A DNA stretch of 64,000 nt from Vallitalea maricola (GTDB taxonomy: Bacteria > Bacillota > Clostridia > Lachnospirales > Vallitaleaceae), in contig NZ_BTPU01000039.1 of NCBI RefSeq assembly GCF_036985595.1, positions 1 to 64,000 on the forward strand. The letters run 5' to 3'. The position numbers were made by a program, and so were the translations under genes. Positions 44,882-52,828 of the stretch are shown piece by piece. Positions within the stretch are counted from its first letter, which is position 1; every line of letters starts with the position of its first letter. The notes below the pieces were generated by a model. The model made no database searches. It was not told the origin of the DNA and was given only the letters and a program-made list of their open reading frames with translations.

Positions 44882-45673
44882 TTATTTTTGCATAGTTAAT
44901 ATAGCTTCTAGAACTCCCCCAGCTACCGCTCTTGCCTTATCAGATATGGTAAAACAATGGTCAACTTTACCTCTAGGGTCCACATCTCCTATCTTAAAAT
45001 TCTCAGTAACGTGTATACCACTTTTTATCAATCCTCTTATTACTCCATCTAAAGGAGCTAATATAGGTGATTCATCAATATATCCTATACAATCACCTTT
45101 ATTGACTACATCACCTATATGGGCTTTGGTAATTACAATACCTTCATTAGAAGAACGTATAACCCTCTCATGGGTGTATCCTTCTATATTACCTGGAATA
45201 CCAGTATTCTTTTGTGGCTTCCCACTATAGATTACTTTACCTAGATCATGTCCTCTATTTGTCTCAATGACAGCATGTACATCTTTGCCTGCTGTAAATC
45301 CTGGACCTAAGCCTATGACAATAGGTGCCATCTCCATATTGGTACCCAAATTCTTCTTAGCTAATATTGCATCTATCACAATATCTGGTTTTAAAGTGTC
45401 AATACTCTTACCTGTTTCATCAACTAACATTGGAATAATACTCTTATTCAAATAATCATCAACATCGTTCACATCATCTATTCTAATAGCCTTAATACCT
45501 TCTATAGTTATTTCCTTATCAAATAATGCATTTGCAAATGAAACTGTTCTTCTTATAACAGTTGGTTTATCTATCTCTAGTACTACAACTCTGAACCCAC
45601 ATTTTGTAAGCCTATGTATAGTTCCACTTGCAATATCTCCTCCTCCTCTTACTACAACTAACCCTCTATTCAT
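44882..45673 (-). CDS. yqeB: Selenium-dependent molybdenum hydroxylase maturation protein YqeB
   Basis: A 263-residue protein of the YqeB family. It begins VVRGGGDIASGTIHRLTKCG, a dinucleotide-fold glycine-rich loop, and contains VIGLGPGFTAGKDVHAVIET followed by a short biotinyl-lipoyl-like segment (VNKGDCIGYIDESPILAPLDG). YqeB is one of two markers for insertion of labile selenium into molybdenum hydroxylases. Its ATG overlaps the end of mocA by eight bases, and it is the last gene of the maturation operon. Confidence 0.92.
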   Translation of the reverse strand: MNRGLVVVRGGGDIASGTIHRLTKCGFRVVVLEIDKPTVIRRTVSFANALFDKEITIEGIKAIRIDDVNDVDDYLNKSIIPMLVDETGKSIDTLKPDIVIDAILAKKNLGTNMEMAPIVIGLGPGFTAGKDVHAVIETNRGHDLGKVIYSGKPQKNTGIPGNIEGYTHERVIRSSNEGIVITKAHIGDVVNKGDCIGYIDESPILAPLDGVIRGLIKSGIHVTENFKIGDVDPRGKVDHCFTISDKARAVAGGVLEAILTMQK

Positions 45674-46259
45674 TATCAGTCAACTCCTTAATAATTAAAT
45701 AATCTTCTTTGGTGTCAATATCCAACCCCCATTTGCTTTCAGATATATCTAAATAATAGACTTCGTCTTTATTATCTTTGATTATATTCCTTCCCCCAAT
45801 ATCTCCGGTAATTCTAAGAAAATCATCTTTCCAATTTGAGCCGAAAATAACAGGATTACCTCTTTCACCATCATATCTTGGAACGATAATACTTTCTTTT
45901 CTATTATTGAATGTTGTTATCAAATCTTCAACAACATGAGAATTAACAAAAGGTTGATCGCCATTGATAAACATATATGCATCTGTTTCAGTAGCTTTCA
46001 TAATAGCACATTTAATTGAACTGCTCATACCTGTTATAGCTGATTGGTTATAAACATGTTGTACTTTAAAATTTTCAGCTATTTTTTTTATTTCTTCATT
46101 TTGATAAACAAGTACAATTTCTTTAAATTCACTTTTAATTATTGTTTCTATTACATGAGCAATTATAGGTTTACCATCTAACTTCATCAATAATTTTTCT
46201 CTGCCAAATCTTCTAGAAAAACCTGCTGCCAAGATAATAGCTGTTACCAAAATTATCAC
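45666..46259 (-). CDS. mocA: Molybdenum cofactor cytidylyltransferase/NTP transferase (MocA-like)
   Basis: A 197-residue MobA/MocA-like nucleotidyltransferase, probably attaching CMP to molybdopterin for the hydroxylases. The nucleotide-binding signature is IILAAGFSRRFGREKLLMK; FINGDQPF supplies the metal-binding aspartate and the substrate region is PRYDGERGNPVIFG. The frame starts with GTG overlapping the yqeC stop (GTGA). An alternative TTG three codons later is better spaced from GGAG, so the exact start is uncertain. It lies between yqeC and yqeB as in other selenium-hydroxylase clusters. Confidence 0.9.
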   Translation of the reverse strand: MIILVTAIILAAGFSRRFGREKLLMKLDGKPIIAHVIETIIKSEFKEIVLVYQNEEIKKIAENFKVQHVYNQSAITGMSSSIKCAIMKATETDAYMFINGDQPFVNSHVVEDLITTFNNRKESIIVPRYDGERGNPVIFGSNWKDDFLRITGDIGGRNIIKDNKDEVYYLDISESKWGLDIDTKEDYLIIKELTDNE

Positions 46260-47026
46260 TCCACAATCTTGATTATTGGATTTTCCATATTTACATTTCC
46301 AATAATTACCCTTGAGATGTTCACACCATCTTTTATAATTTTTTCTCCCAATTTTTGCGCATAAAATAATTGTTCATCATCTCGTATTTTATTTAGTAGA
46401 ACCACCTTTTTAGAATGGTTCTTGCATCCTTTGAATAAACCTTCTCTGGAAATAATTAATTTGAAGATGGTTTCATAATCAATGATGTCCCCAATCTCTT
46501 TACCTACTACCCTTGAAAAAATATTTGCTCTATGTACCCAGTTCTCATCTATTCTCTTTCCTATAATGTCTAAACCAATGCAGCCCACTACCAAAGTTGA
46601 ACAATTTGCTATTACTGGCTCATACCATGTTGGTGCTTTTATGGACTTTCTTTTTGCTCCATCAGCTTCTATTACAATGAAATCGTAATCCCCTTGATTT
46701 AATAGAGGTTTCACCCACTCTTTTTCAATACCTTTTATTTTATTATTATCATGAAAGATGTTTTTACCTATCATAGTAACGGTACCTCTAGATAATCTCT
46801 TAGATTCTAATATCAGTTGTTCTAGGTTATTTGAGATAATTAAGTTATCATATTCATTTGACATGGGATAATAAATTGCAGTTGTTGTGGTCAATAATAC
46901 TTTTCTCTTAAGTTCCTTTAATTCATTTCCAAGTCTATACATAGTTGTAGTTTTTCCACCAGCTCCAACTATAGATATTATATTATTACCTTGTACGTCT
47001 AAATCTAATGCATTTAAAAGATCCAC
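46256..47026 (-). CDS. yqeC: Selenium cofactor biosynthesis protein YqeC
   Basis: A 256-residue P-loop protein of the YqeC family, required with YqeB for selenium-dependent hydroxylases. Walker A is ISIVGAGGKTTTMYRLG near residue 20, and FIVIEADGAKRKSIKAP holds the Walker B aspartate; CIGLDIIGKRIDENWVHRA is a family mark. The start is GTG with GAGAGG upstream. It sits 14 bases below the small NTPase gene and overlaps mocA. Confidence 0.92.
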   Translation of the reverse strand: MDLLNALDLDVQGNNIISIVGAGGKTTTMYRLGNELKELKRKVLLTTTTAIYYPMSNEYDNLIISNNLEQLILESKRLSRGTVTMIGKNIFHDNNKIKGIEKEWVKPLLNQGDYDFIVIEADGAKRKSIKAPTWYEPVIANCSTLVVGCIGLDIIGKRIDENWVHRANIFSRVVGKEIGDIIDYETIFKLIISREGLFKGCKNHSKKVVLLNKIRDDEQLFYAQKLGEKIIKDGVNISRVIIGNVNMENPIIKIVE

Positions 47027-47040
47027 TTTTTTATCCTCTC

Positions 47041-47517
47041 TTATACATATATTACATTAATTTTGTCTCTTAGATTATATTTATTTATTAGATCATCTAA
47101 ATAATCTTCTCTAACTGTAATATAAAGATCACATTCACTATTCAATAACTCTGCTAGTATTTTATGAAAGCATTTATTCTGTAATTCAAGACGTCCAATC
47201 TCATCTAAATAGATTGGTGTTACTCTAGATTTTATCAGTTCTCTTATAGTAATTTCTATATGCTTCAAGACAGGTGTTGAGAAGCTGTAAGGTCCCATCT
47301 TGCATGACTCACACCAATCTTTAGTTAAATAATCTTCTCTTAGAACAAAAAGTTGCTTTTTTCTATTAGATAATTGCATTATTTCATAACTATGTACTTT
47401 ATCTCTTTCCATATTTTTAATGGAAACAAATCCATCACCTTTTTGAACCCGTTCATATAACTTAATCATTTTACTTGTTTTACCTGAATTTATAGGTCCT
47501 GTAATTACATTAACCAT
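47041..47517 (-). CDS. THEP1-like nucleoside-triphosphatase
   Basis: A 158-residue P-loop NTPase resembling the THEP1 family. Walker A is TGPINSGKTSKM at the N-terminus and Walker B is TPIYLDEIGRLEL around residue 100. A cysteine pair occurs in WCESCKMGPYSFS. It lies between the XdhC/CoxI gene and yqeC on the same strand, so it is probably an accessory NTPase in cofactor maturation or selenium handling. No such role is established, and the assignment rests on context only. Confidence 0.78.
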   Translation of the reverse strand: MVNVITGPINSGKTSKMIKLYERVQKGDGFVSIKNMERDKVHSYEIMQLSNRKKQLFVLREDYLTKDWCESCKMGPYSFSTPVLKHIEITIRELIKSRVTPIYLDEIGRLELQNKCFHKILAELLNSECDLYITVREDYLDDLINKYNLRDKINVIYV

Positions 47518-47562
47518 TAGTTTTTCCTTCCGTAAGTAGTATCTTTTTCATAACATCAAATT

Positions 47563-48405
47563 TTAATTATCCAATAATTCATTATTTCTTAGATGCTTAT
47601 GACCTTTTTTATCATAACTAATAGCCAATATCTCTGCTGCTATAGATACTGCTATTTCTTCTGGAGAACAACCTCCTGTATCTAGACCAATAGGTGAATA
47701 TAGGTTTGACAAATCCACTTTGCCATGTTTTTCATTAATCTTTTTCAGGAAAGCTTTTAATTTAACTTGTGAACAAAGCATCCCAATATACTTTGGTTTC
47801 AAATCCAATTCAAGAACTTTGTTCAGTACATTAAAATCATTATTATGTGATGGAGTACATACCACAATGAAACTATTTTCACTTAACTTTTCTTTTTCTA
47901 TAAATTCTACATATGAAATCCCCACTTTTCTATGAGCGTTTTGAATAGTTTCATATATTTCCTTTCGGTCATCTATAACAGTAATAAAAAAATTCATCTT
48001 ATATAACATGTTTGTAAGAGCTTGTCCCACATGTCCTGCTCCAAAAATGTAGACTTTATTAGCACCTATATATTCATAAAAAAGGGTTACTCTTCCACCA
48101 CAAGCCATTGGTAATACAGTTGTTCCTTCTTCTTCAATCTTACCTTCATTAAGTATATATTTTTCTAGTTTACTTTCTCTTTTGGCAATTAATTCTTTAC
48201 ACCTTTGTTTTGCTAAATATTCTAATGCACCACCGCCAACAGTTCCCATAGCAGGTCTGGTTTCTCCCACCAACATTTTTTTCCCTACTGTTACTGGAGC
48301 ACTCCCTGTCATCTCAACCACAGTAACCATGACACAAGCTTCACCGTTTTCTTTCATATGTATTAACTCTTCATAAATACCTTTCACTTTTTCACTTCTT
48401 TCCAT
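47563..48405 (-). CDS. XdhC/CoxI family molybdenum hydroxylase maturation protein
   Basis: A 280-residue XdhC/CoxI protein. The N-terminal domain has VTVVEMTGSAPVTVGKKMLV and MGTVGGGALEYLAKQRC; the Rossmann C-terminal domain has VYIFGAGHVGQALTNMLY and ends YSPIGLDTGGCSPEEIAVSI. Family members bind molybdenum cofactor and help load the modified (sulfurated or, here, perhaps selenated) cofactor. It leads the minus-strand maturation operon. I see no strong ribosome site; an internal GTG at codon 7 is an alternative start. Confidence 0.88.
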   Translation of the reverse strand: MERSEKVKGIYEELIHMKENGEACVMVTVVEMTGSAPVTVGKKMLVGETRPAMGTVGGGALEYLAKQRCKELIAKRESKLEKYILNEGKIEEEGTTVLPMACGGRVTLFYEYIGANKVYIFGAGHVGQALTNMLYKMNFFITVIDDRKEIYETIQNAHRKVGISYVEFIEKEKLSENSFIVVCTPSHNNDFNVLNKVLELDLKPKYIGMLCSQVKLKAFLKKINEKHGKVDLSNLYSPIGLDTGGCSPEEIAVSIAAEILAISYDKKGHKHLRNNELLDN

Positions 48406-48489
48406 AAATAATATAGTTAATCAAATTATTTGGTCAAATTATATGTATGTAATCATATTATAACTTGTTTAAAAATATTTTGTCAAATT

Positions 48490-48523
48490 TTAAAAAGCTT
48501 ATTCCCAATTGGAAATAAGCTTC
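48490..48523 (-). terminator. Terminator after the FemAB-like gene
   Basis: AAGCTTATT/AATAAGCTT (48495-48503 with 48514-48522), followed on the minus strand by TTTTTAAAATTT, below the femAB stop. Confidence 0.8.
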
Positions 48524-48536
48524 TTTATAACTAATA

Positions 48537-49874
48537 TTACTTTCTCTTATTCTTTAGCCTAGATCTTATTCTCTTAAATCTAGGTAATACAAAGCGAAAT
48601 AGTTTATACACAAAATTATTGATGACTAAATCAAACTCCCCAATAAATTCTACGAAATCCCCGTTGAAACCCTTTTTGAATTTATAAAGTCCGTAAAGAG
48701 GATTATTGGAATCTAAATCTCCTGAAACACCTCTAAAGTCATACATGTAACAATCTAAATCTATAGTATCTTCTATCATCTTCCACTGCATCAAATAATT
48801 AGGCATCGTATCACGAAGTTCATTATCAGATGCACCATATGAATACCATCCTTTCCCTCCATAATATAAATATATGGCACCTGCTATATAAACGTCAGTA
48901 CTCTCTTCATATTCTGCGATACTTCTTAGTCTTTGGTTAAAACCTTCTATTTGTCTTTGACTATCTGCTATTCTTTTCTCCAAATCCAGCAGTTTTTTAT
49001 TATTCTTCTTTATCTCATCTTTATCACTTGTGATCTCTAAGGTATCTACAATATTATTCTTTCTATTTTCCAATTTACTCATATTCTTTAACTGACTATT
49101 AAGATTAGTCTTAATTCTATTGGAATCTAAATCATAATTATATTTCACCATATACAATCTGCAAAAAGGATAGATTTTTTCAATCATATTCTTAAAATAA
49201 TCCCTATTTCTTGTTATGAATTTATCTCTTTGACCTGTAATCAACATTTTTTTATGGAATATATCAATTATATCATCAGTAATGTTTTCTTTATCATATA
49301 CCTCTACAGTAAGACCACGTTTTTCAGCAATCTTAATATTATATTTTGTCTTTTTAGAAAAAGCATCAAAAATATCTTTTTTTCTTTCACTTAACTCCTT
49401 TTTCATATCAAAATAAAGTCTAAACACATAATTAGGTTGTATATTCTCAAAGTTCTTCGTGTTTTTATTTTTGTATCCTATATCAATCAACATGTCTTTC
49501 ACTTCATTACCAAAATCATTTAATTCCTCATTTTCATGTAAATGAATATCTGGGTCTATTGATATAAAAGCAATCTTATTCTTCTTACCATATCTTTTTA
49601 TGAAATCAGTAAATTCAGTAACTAGTTTTTTATTACTGTAATCACAATGAAAACCTCTAGGGATATAACCCATACTCTTATTAAGATAAGGGATTTTTCT
49701 TATTAGGATTACACATGTCAGTACAAGATTTCCATTGTCAGAGTACCCTCCAAAGAATTTCGCATTCCATTCTTCTTTTACATCCGCCCAATAGGATGTT
49801 TGAAAAATATGTCCCTTAAAATCCATATTAAAACTATTTAATTGTTCCTTTTCTATTTCCTTAAAATTATACAT
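48537..49874 (-). CDS. FemAB family peptidoglycan bridge aminoacyltransferase
   Basis: A 445-residue FemA/FemB-type transferase that adds an amino acid from aminoacyl-tRNA to lipid II or the peptide bridge at the inner membrane face. It shows QTSYWADVKEEWNAKFFGGY, IPYLNKSMGYIPRGFHCDYS, the helical coiled-coil insertion (about residues 240-320, rich in Lys/Asn/Leu) and the C-terminal YDFRGVSGD..NPLYGLYKFKKGF signature. A good AAGGAG precedes the ATG. It is 58 bases below the racemase domain of vanT on the same strand with no terminator between, so it is probably transcribed with the van genes. Confidence 0.88.
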   Translation of the reverse strand: MYNFKEIEKEQLNSFNMDFKGHIFQTSYWADVKEEWNAKFFGGYSDNGNLVLTCVILIRKIPYLNKSMGYIPRGFHCDYSNKKLVTEFTDFIKRYGKKNKIAFISIDPDIHLHENEELNDFGNEVKDMLIDIGYKNKNTKNFENIQPNYVFRLYFDMKKELSERKKDIFDAFSKKTKYNIKIAEKRGLTVEVYDKENITDDIIDIFHKKMLITGQRDKFITRNRDYFKNMIEKIYPFCRLYMVKYNYDLDSNRIKTNLNSQLKNMSKLENRKNNIVDTLEITSDKDEIKKNNKKLLDLEKRIADSQRQIEGFNQRLRSIAEYEESTDVYIAGAIYLYYGGKGWYSYGASDNELRDTMPNYLMQWKMIEDTIDLDCYMYDFRGVSGDLDSNNPLYGLYKFKKGFNGDFVEFIGEFDLVINNFVYKLFRFVLPRFKRIRSRLKNKRK

Positions 49875-49932
49875 CTTAAAATCTCCTTACTTGATTTTTA
49901 CATACTCATTATCATTCCTCTATCTATAAAAA

Positions 49933-51024
49933 TCAAATATATATTTTTTTTAATCTATAACTTAACCTGCTTAATATTTCATTAGCAATGCTTTTAGAAT
50001 CATCAGCTACTTCTGTCGCATATATCTTTTCGCTTCCGTCAATTCCAATCAAAGTAACAATGTCACCTTGTTTCACTTCTGGAACATTAGTTATATCTAT
50101 AATCAACTGGTCCATACAGATTTTACCAATAATAGGTACACGATAACCATGTATTAATGCACTACCACATTCACAAGAAAGATTCCGGGGAAAACCATCT
50201 GCATAACCTATTGGAATTACTGCAATTCTACAGTCATTATCAGCAGTAAAAGTTCTCCCATAACTTACGCTTTCACCTGCAGCAATCTCCCTAATTAATG
50301 CAACTCTTGCTTTTAGAGATAGAACAGGACGCAAGTCAGGTTGAATCTTGGTTTTATCACCAACTGAATCTACTGCTCCATATATAGCAATTCCCAATCT
50401 AACATAATCGCAGTGTAACTGAGGATAATTAAGAAGTCCGTAACTGCTTTGAATATGGACTTTTGGTAATATGATATTATTATTTTCCAGATTATCCAGT
50501 AATGAGTAAAAAGATTTTATTTGTCTTTCAGTAAACATAATGTCTTCTTTGTCCCTGCTATCTGAAACACACAAATGAGTATAGATGCCACAAACCTCTA
50601 AATTCTTAAATTGAAATATTTTAATTATCTTATCTACTTTATTTACATTTTCTCCCATTCTGTGCATTCCAGTATCTATTTTAATATGCACTTTTATAGA
50701 ATGCCCATCATCATTTAACCTTTTAGCATAATCATAATCTATTATTGTTTGTGTTAGACTATATCGTATTAGATGACCAATTCTCGACGGATCAGTGTAA
50801 CCTAATATTAAAATATCATCTTTGATACCTTTTTTTCGAAGAAGTATACCTTCATCAATGGTTGCCACTGCGAATGCTTTTATCCCGAGTTCATTTAAAA
50901 AGCTTGCCACTTTTACTGCACCATGACCATAAGCATCTGCTTTAACAACAGCCATTATCTGACATTCCTCAGAAATGATTGTTTGTAAAGTATTAACATT
51001 ATGCTTCAAATTATCCAAATCCAC
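49933..51024 (-). CDS. vanT: VanT racemase domain (PLP alanine/serine racemase), separate frame
   Basis: 363 residues as an isolated frame; a PLP racemase supplying D-Ser (or D-Ala) for modified peptidoglycan precursors. The PLP lysine is in CQIMAVVKADAYGHGAVKV, the catalytic tyrosine region is GESVSYGRTFTAD, and CMDQLIIDITN follows. The frame is open upstream to 51081 and there encodes the conserved racemase start (KDRAWIEVDLDNLKHN), so a start at GTG 51024 would cut conserved residues and has no ribosome site. It is the C-terminal half of VanT, separated from its membrane half by a frame change at an A10 run (51078-51087). Confidence 0.88.
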   Translation of the reverse strand: MDLDNLKHNVNTLQTIISEECQIMAVVKADAYGHGAVKVASFLNELGIKAFAVATIDEGILLRKKGIKDDILILGYTDPSRIGHLIRYSLTQTIIDYDYAKRLNDDGHSIKVHIKIDTGMHRMGENVNKVDKIIKIFQFKNLEVCGIYTHLCVSDSRDKEDIMFTERQIKSFYSLLDNLENNNIILPKVHIQSSYGLLNYPQLHCDYVRLGIAIYGAVDSVGDKTKIQPDLRPVLSLKARVALIREIAAGESVSYGRTFTADNDCRIAVIPIGYADGFPRNLSCECGSALIHGYRVPIIGKICMDQLIIDITNVPEVKQGDIVTLIGIDGSEKIYATEVADDSKSIANEILSRLSYRLKKIYI

Positions 51025-51074
51025 TTCAATCCATGCTCTATCTTTATTCTTTATTGATTTATATTGTTTATATT

Positions 51075-52067
51075 TTATTTTTTTTTTATCTGTTTAGATA
51101 ATAGTACGGCTACTATACTAGAAAATAACACCACTACAAAATAGTGAATAAGATTATTATCAATCAATATCCCTTGAAGATTCGTTAGTTTACCTATTAA
51201 ACGAACAATTATTATCATCATTGGATGAATTATATAAATAATCATTGCAATTTTTCTAAGTATGGTTAATGAATGACCCTTCCATTGAATAAGAAGTTGA
51301 TATAAGAAAAACATACAAGGCAATAATGTAATATACATGCTATCGTGTCTCTGTAATTCTAAACCATTAAGAATTAATCCTTCCACTGTCATTAAGATAA
51401 TTGAGCTTAATAAGCCTACCAGACATAGATTTAATGAATATTGTTTTCGCTGTCTAGCAATAATAGCACCAAGTACAAAGAATACTGGAGCAAAAAACAG
51501 ACCATTACGGGTATAACTGGAAAATAAAAACACCTTCTCATAGAATGATTTTATTATCTCAGATGATTGTATTATACCAAAGTAACTGTCACCCATTAAT
51601 CCTAATGCATATAATAACAAAGCTATTATAAACGCCTTATGATACCCTAACTTTTTTATTAGATAATACGCAATGACTGCCCCTAACATTGATGCAGGTA
51701 TATACCATAGATGATATATTGTACCGTCAAAAAATATGTCTTTCAATATATTAGGAAGCAGAGATTTTTGCTGGAAGTAGCCATTATATATGTTGATAGG
51801 AATATATATAATAATGGAAACCAAGTATAATAAACCTGTCTTTCCTAGAAAACCATACAACTTTTCTTTATTTATTCTACTATCAAAAAACAAAAAGAAA
51901 CCTGATGTCATAAAGAAAAATGGGACTGCTACACGAGCTATAACACGTGTTAATACAAAATTTGCAGTTTCATTAATCATCAATAAAGGCGATGTATGAA
52001 TAGCTACTACTAAAACAGCAGCTATAATCCTAAAATAATCGATTCCTGCATATTCTTTTCTATTCAT
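51075..52067 (-). CDS. vanT: VanT membrane domain (acyltransferase-3-like), separate frame
   Basis: 330 residues with about ten hydrophobic spans and an acyltransferase-3 start (GIDYFRIIAAVLVVAIHTSPL, with His24), as in the N-terminal half of VanT serine racemases, where it is thought to import or present L-Ser. It ends SKQIKKK immediately after a run of ten A's. Its ATG overlaps the vanXY stop (TAATG), so translation is coupled. A -1 slip at the A-run would join it to the racemase domain and give about 711 residues, near the known size of VanT proteins. Confidence 0.87.
   Translation of the reverse strand: MNRKEYAGIDYFRIIAAVLVVAIHTSPLLMINETANFVLTRVIARVAVPFFFMTSGFFLFFDSRINKEKLYGFLGKTGLLYLVSIIIYIPINIYNGYFQQKSLLPNILKDIFFDGTIYHLWYIPASMLGAVIAYYLIKKLGYHKAFIIALLLYALGLMGDSYFGIIQSSEIIKSFYEKVFLFSSYTRNGLFFAPVFFVLGAIIARQRKQYSLNLCLVGLLSSIILMTVEGLILNGLELQRHDSMYITLLPCMFFLYQLLIQWKGHSLTILRKIAMIIYIIHPMMIIIVRLIGKLTNLQGILIDNNLIHYFVVVLFSSIVAVLLSKQIKKK
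51078..51087 (-). other. A10 homopolymer at the vanT frame junction (possible slippery site)
   Basis: Ten consecutive A's on the coding strand end one base before the TAA of the membrane-domain frame. The racemase frame is in register after a -1 shift here and is open from 51081 onward. The run contains the A-AAA-AAA slippery heptamer and could also support polymerase slippage. Confidence 0.75.
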
Positions 52068-52828
52068 TAATTATTCCCCCACAAAGTAATAATAAAACCA
52101 TCCACATTATTACCTGATATCAGATGGCATACTTTATCTGGTAAATCTATGGTTTTCATTTGCGAACACATATTTTCATAAAATATCTCTATAGTTTTAT
52201 TACCTGATTCTATTTTAAAATGATTTTCATATTGGAATTTTTTAATAAAGTCTATGTACTCCTCCAGAGATAATCCGTATTCATTCATTATTTTGGAATG
52301 TGGATAACCTACAAAACGAAAATGCCATGGTTCATGAGCAATCCCAGTAATAGCTTCCTTACCCTTTTCATAACGTTCCACAAATCCATAATCAGGTGCC
52401 TTTTTACGAAAGATATTGCATATACCGTCATATGGGAAGTTAGGACAAATAAAATCAATATTATCTTGTTTTAGTGCTAAATCTATTGCTAACCCAGTTT
52501 GATGTTCGCTATGATTGGGAATAGCAACAAATTTCTCTGTAAAATCCTTGCCGTTATTCTCTAATGAATCTACATATATATTTTTCTGCTCCTCATATGA
52601 ACGGTAACCACTAACAGGAATTATGTCTTCATCACATTTCAGATCATTCACAAGATGCTCCAACATATTTGCTGTCTTTATCTCAAGAAGTGTATCCTTA
52701 TATTGATGATTTAATGGTACTAGGGATAATTTGTTTTCTTTTCTGCTATTTCTTAAGGGATAAAGTTTGTTGACAAGAATTAAATTACCTGTATAGATAT
52801 CTTTTTTATTCAAAGTAATAGTTTCCAT
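52067..52828 (-). CDS. vanXY: VanXY-type D,D-dipeptidase/D,D-carboxypeptidase
   Basis: A 253-residue zinc M15 peptidase that removes D-Ala-D-Ala dipeptides and terminal D-Ala so that only altered precursors remain. Zinc and catalytic residues are visible: SGYRSYEEQ (Arg76), SEHQTGLAIDLA (His109, Asp116) and HEPWHFRFVG (Glu166, His169). There is no signal peptide or membrane anchor, so it acts in the cytoplasm, as VanXY does; family VanY proteins are anchored. Its ATG overlaps the ligase stop by one base. Confidence 0.9.
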   Translation of the reverse strand: METITLNKKDIYTGNLILVNKLYPLRNSRKENKLSLVPLNHQYKDTLLEIKTANMLEHLVNDLKCDEDIIPVSGYRSYEEQKNIYVDSLENNGKDFTEKFVAIPNHSEHQTGLAIDLALKQDNIDFICPNFPYDGICNIFRKKAPDYGFVERYEKGKEAITGIAHEPWHFRFVGYPHSKIMNEYGLSLEEYIDFIKKFQYENHFKIESGNKTIEIFYENMCSQMKTIDLPDKVCHLISGNNVDGFIITLWGNN

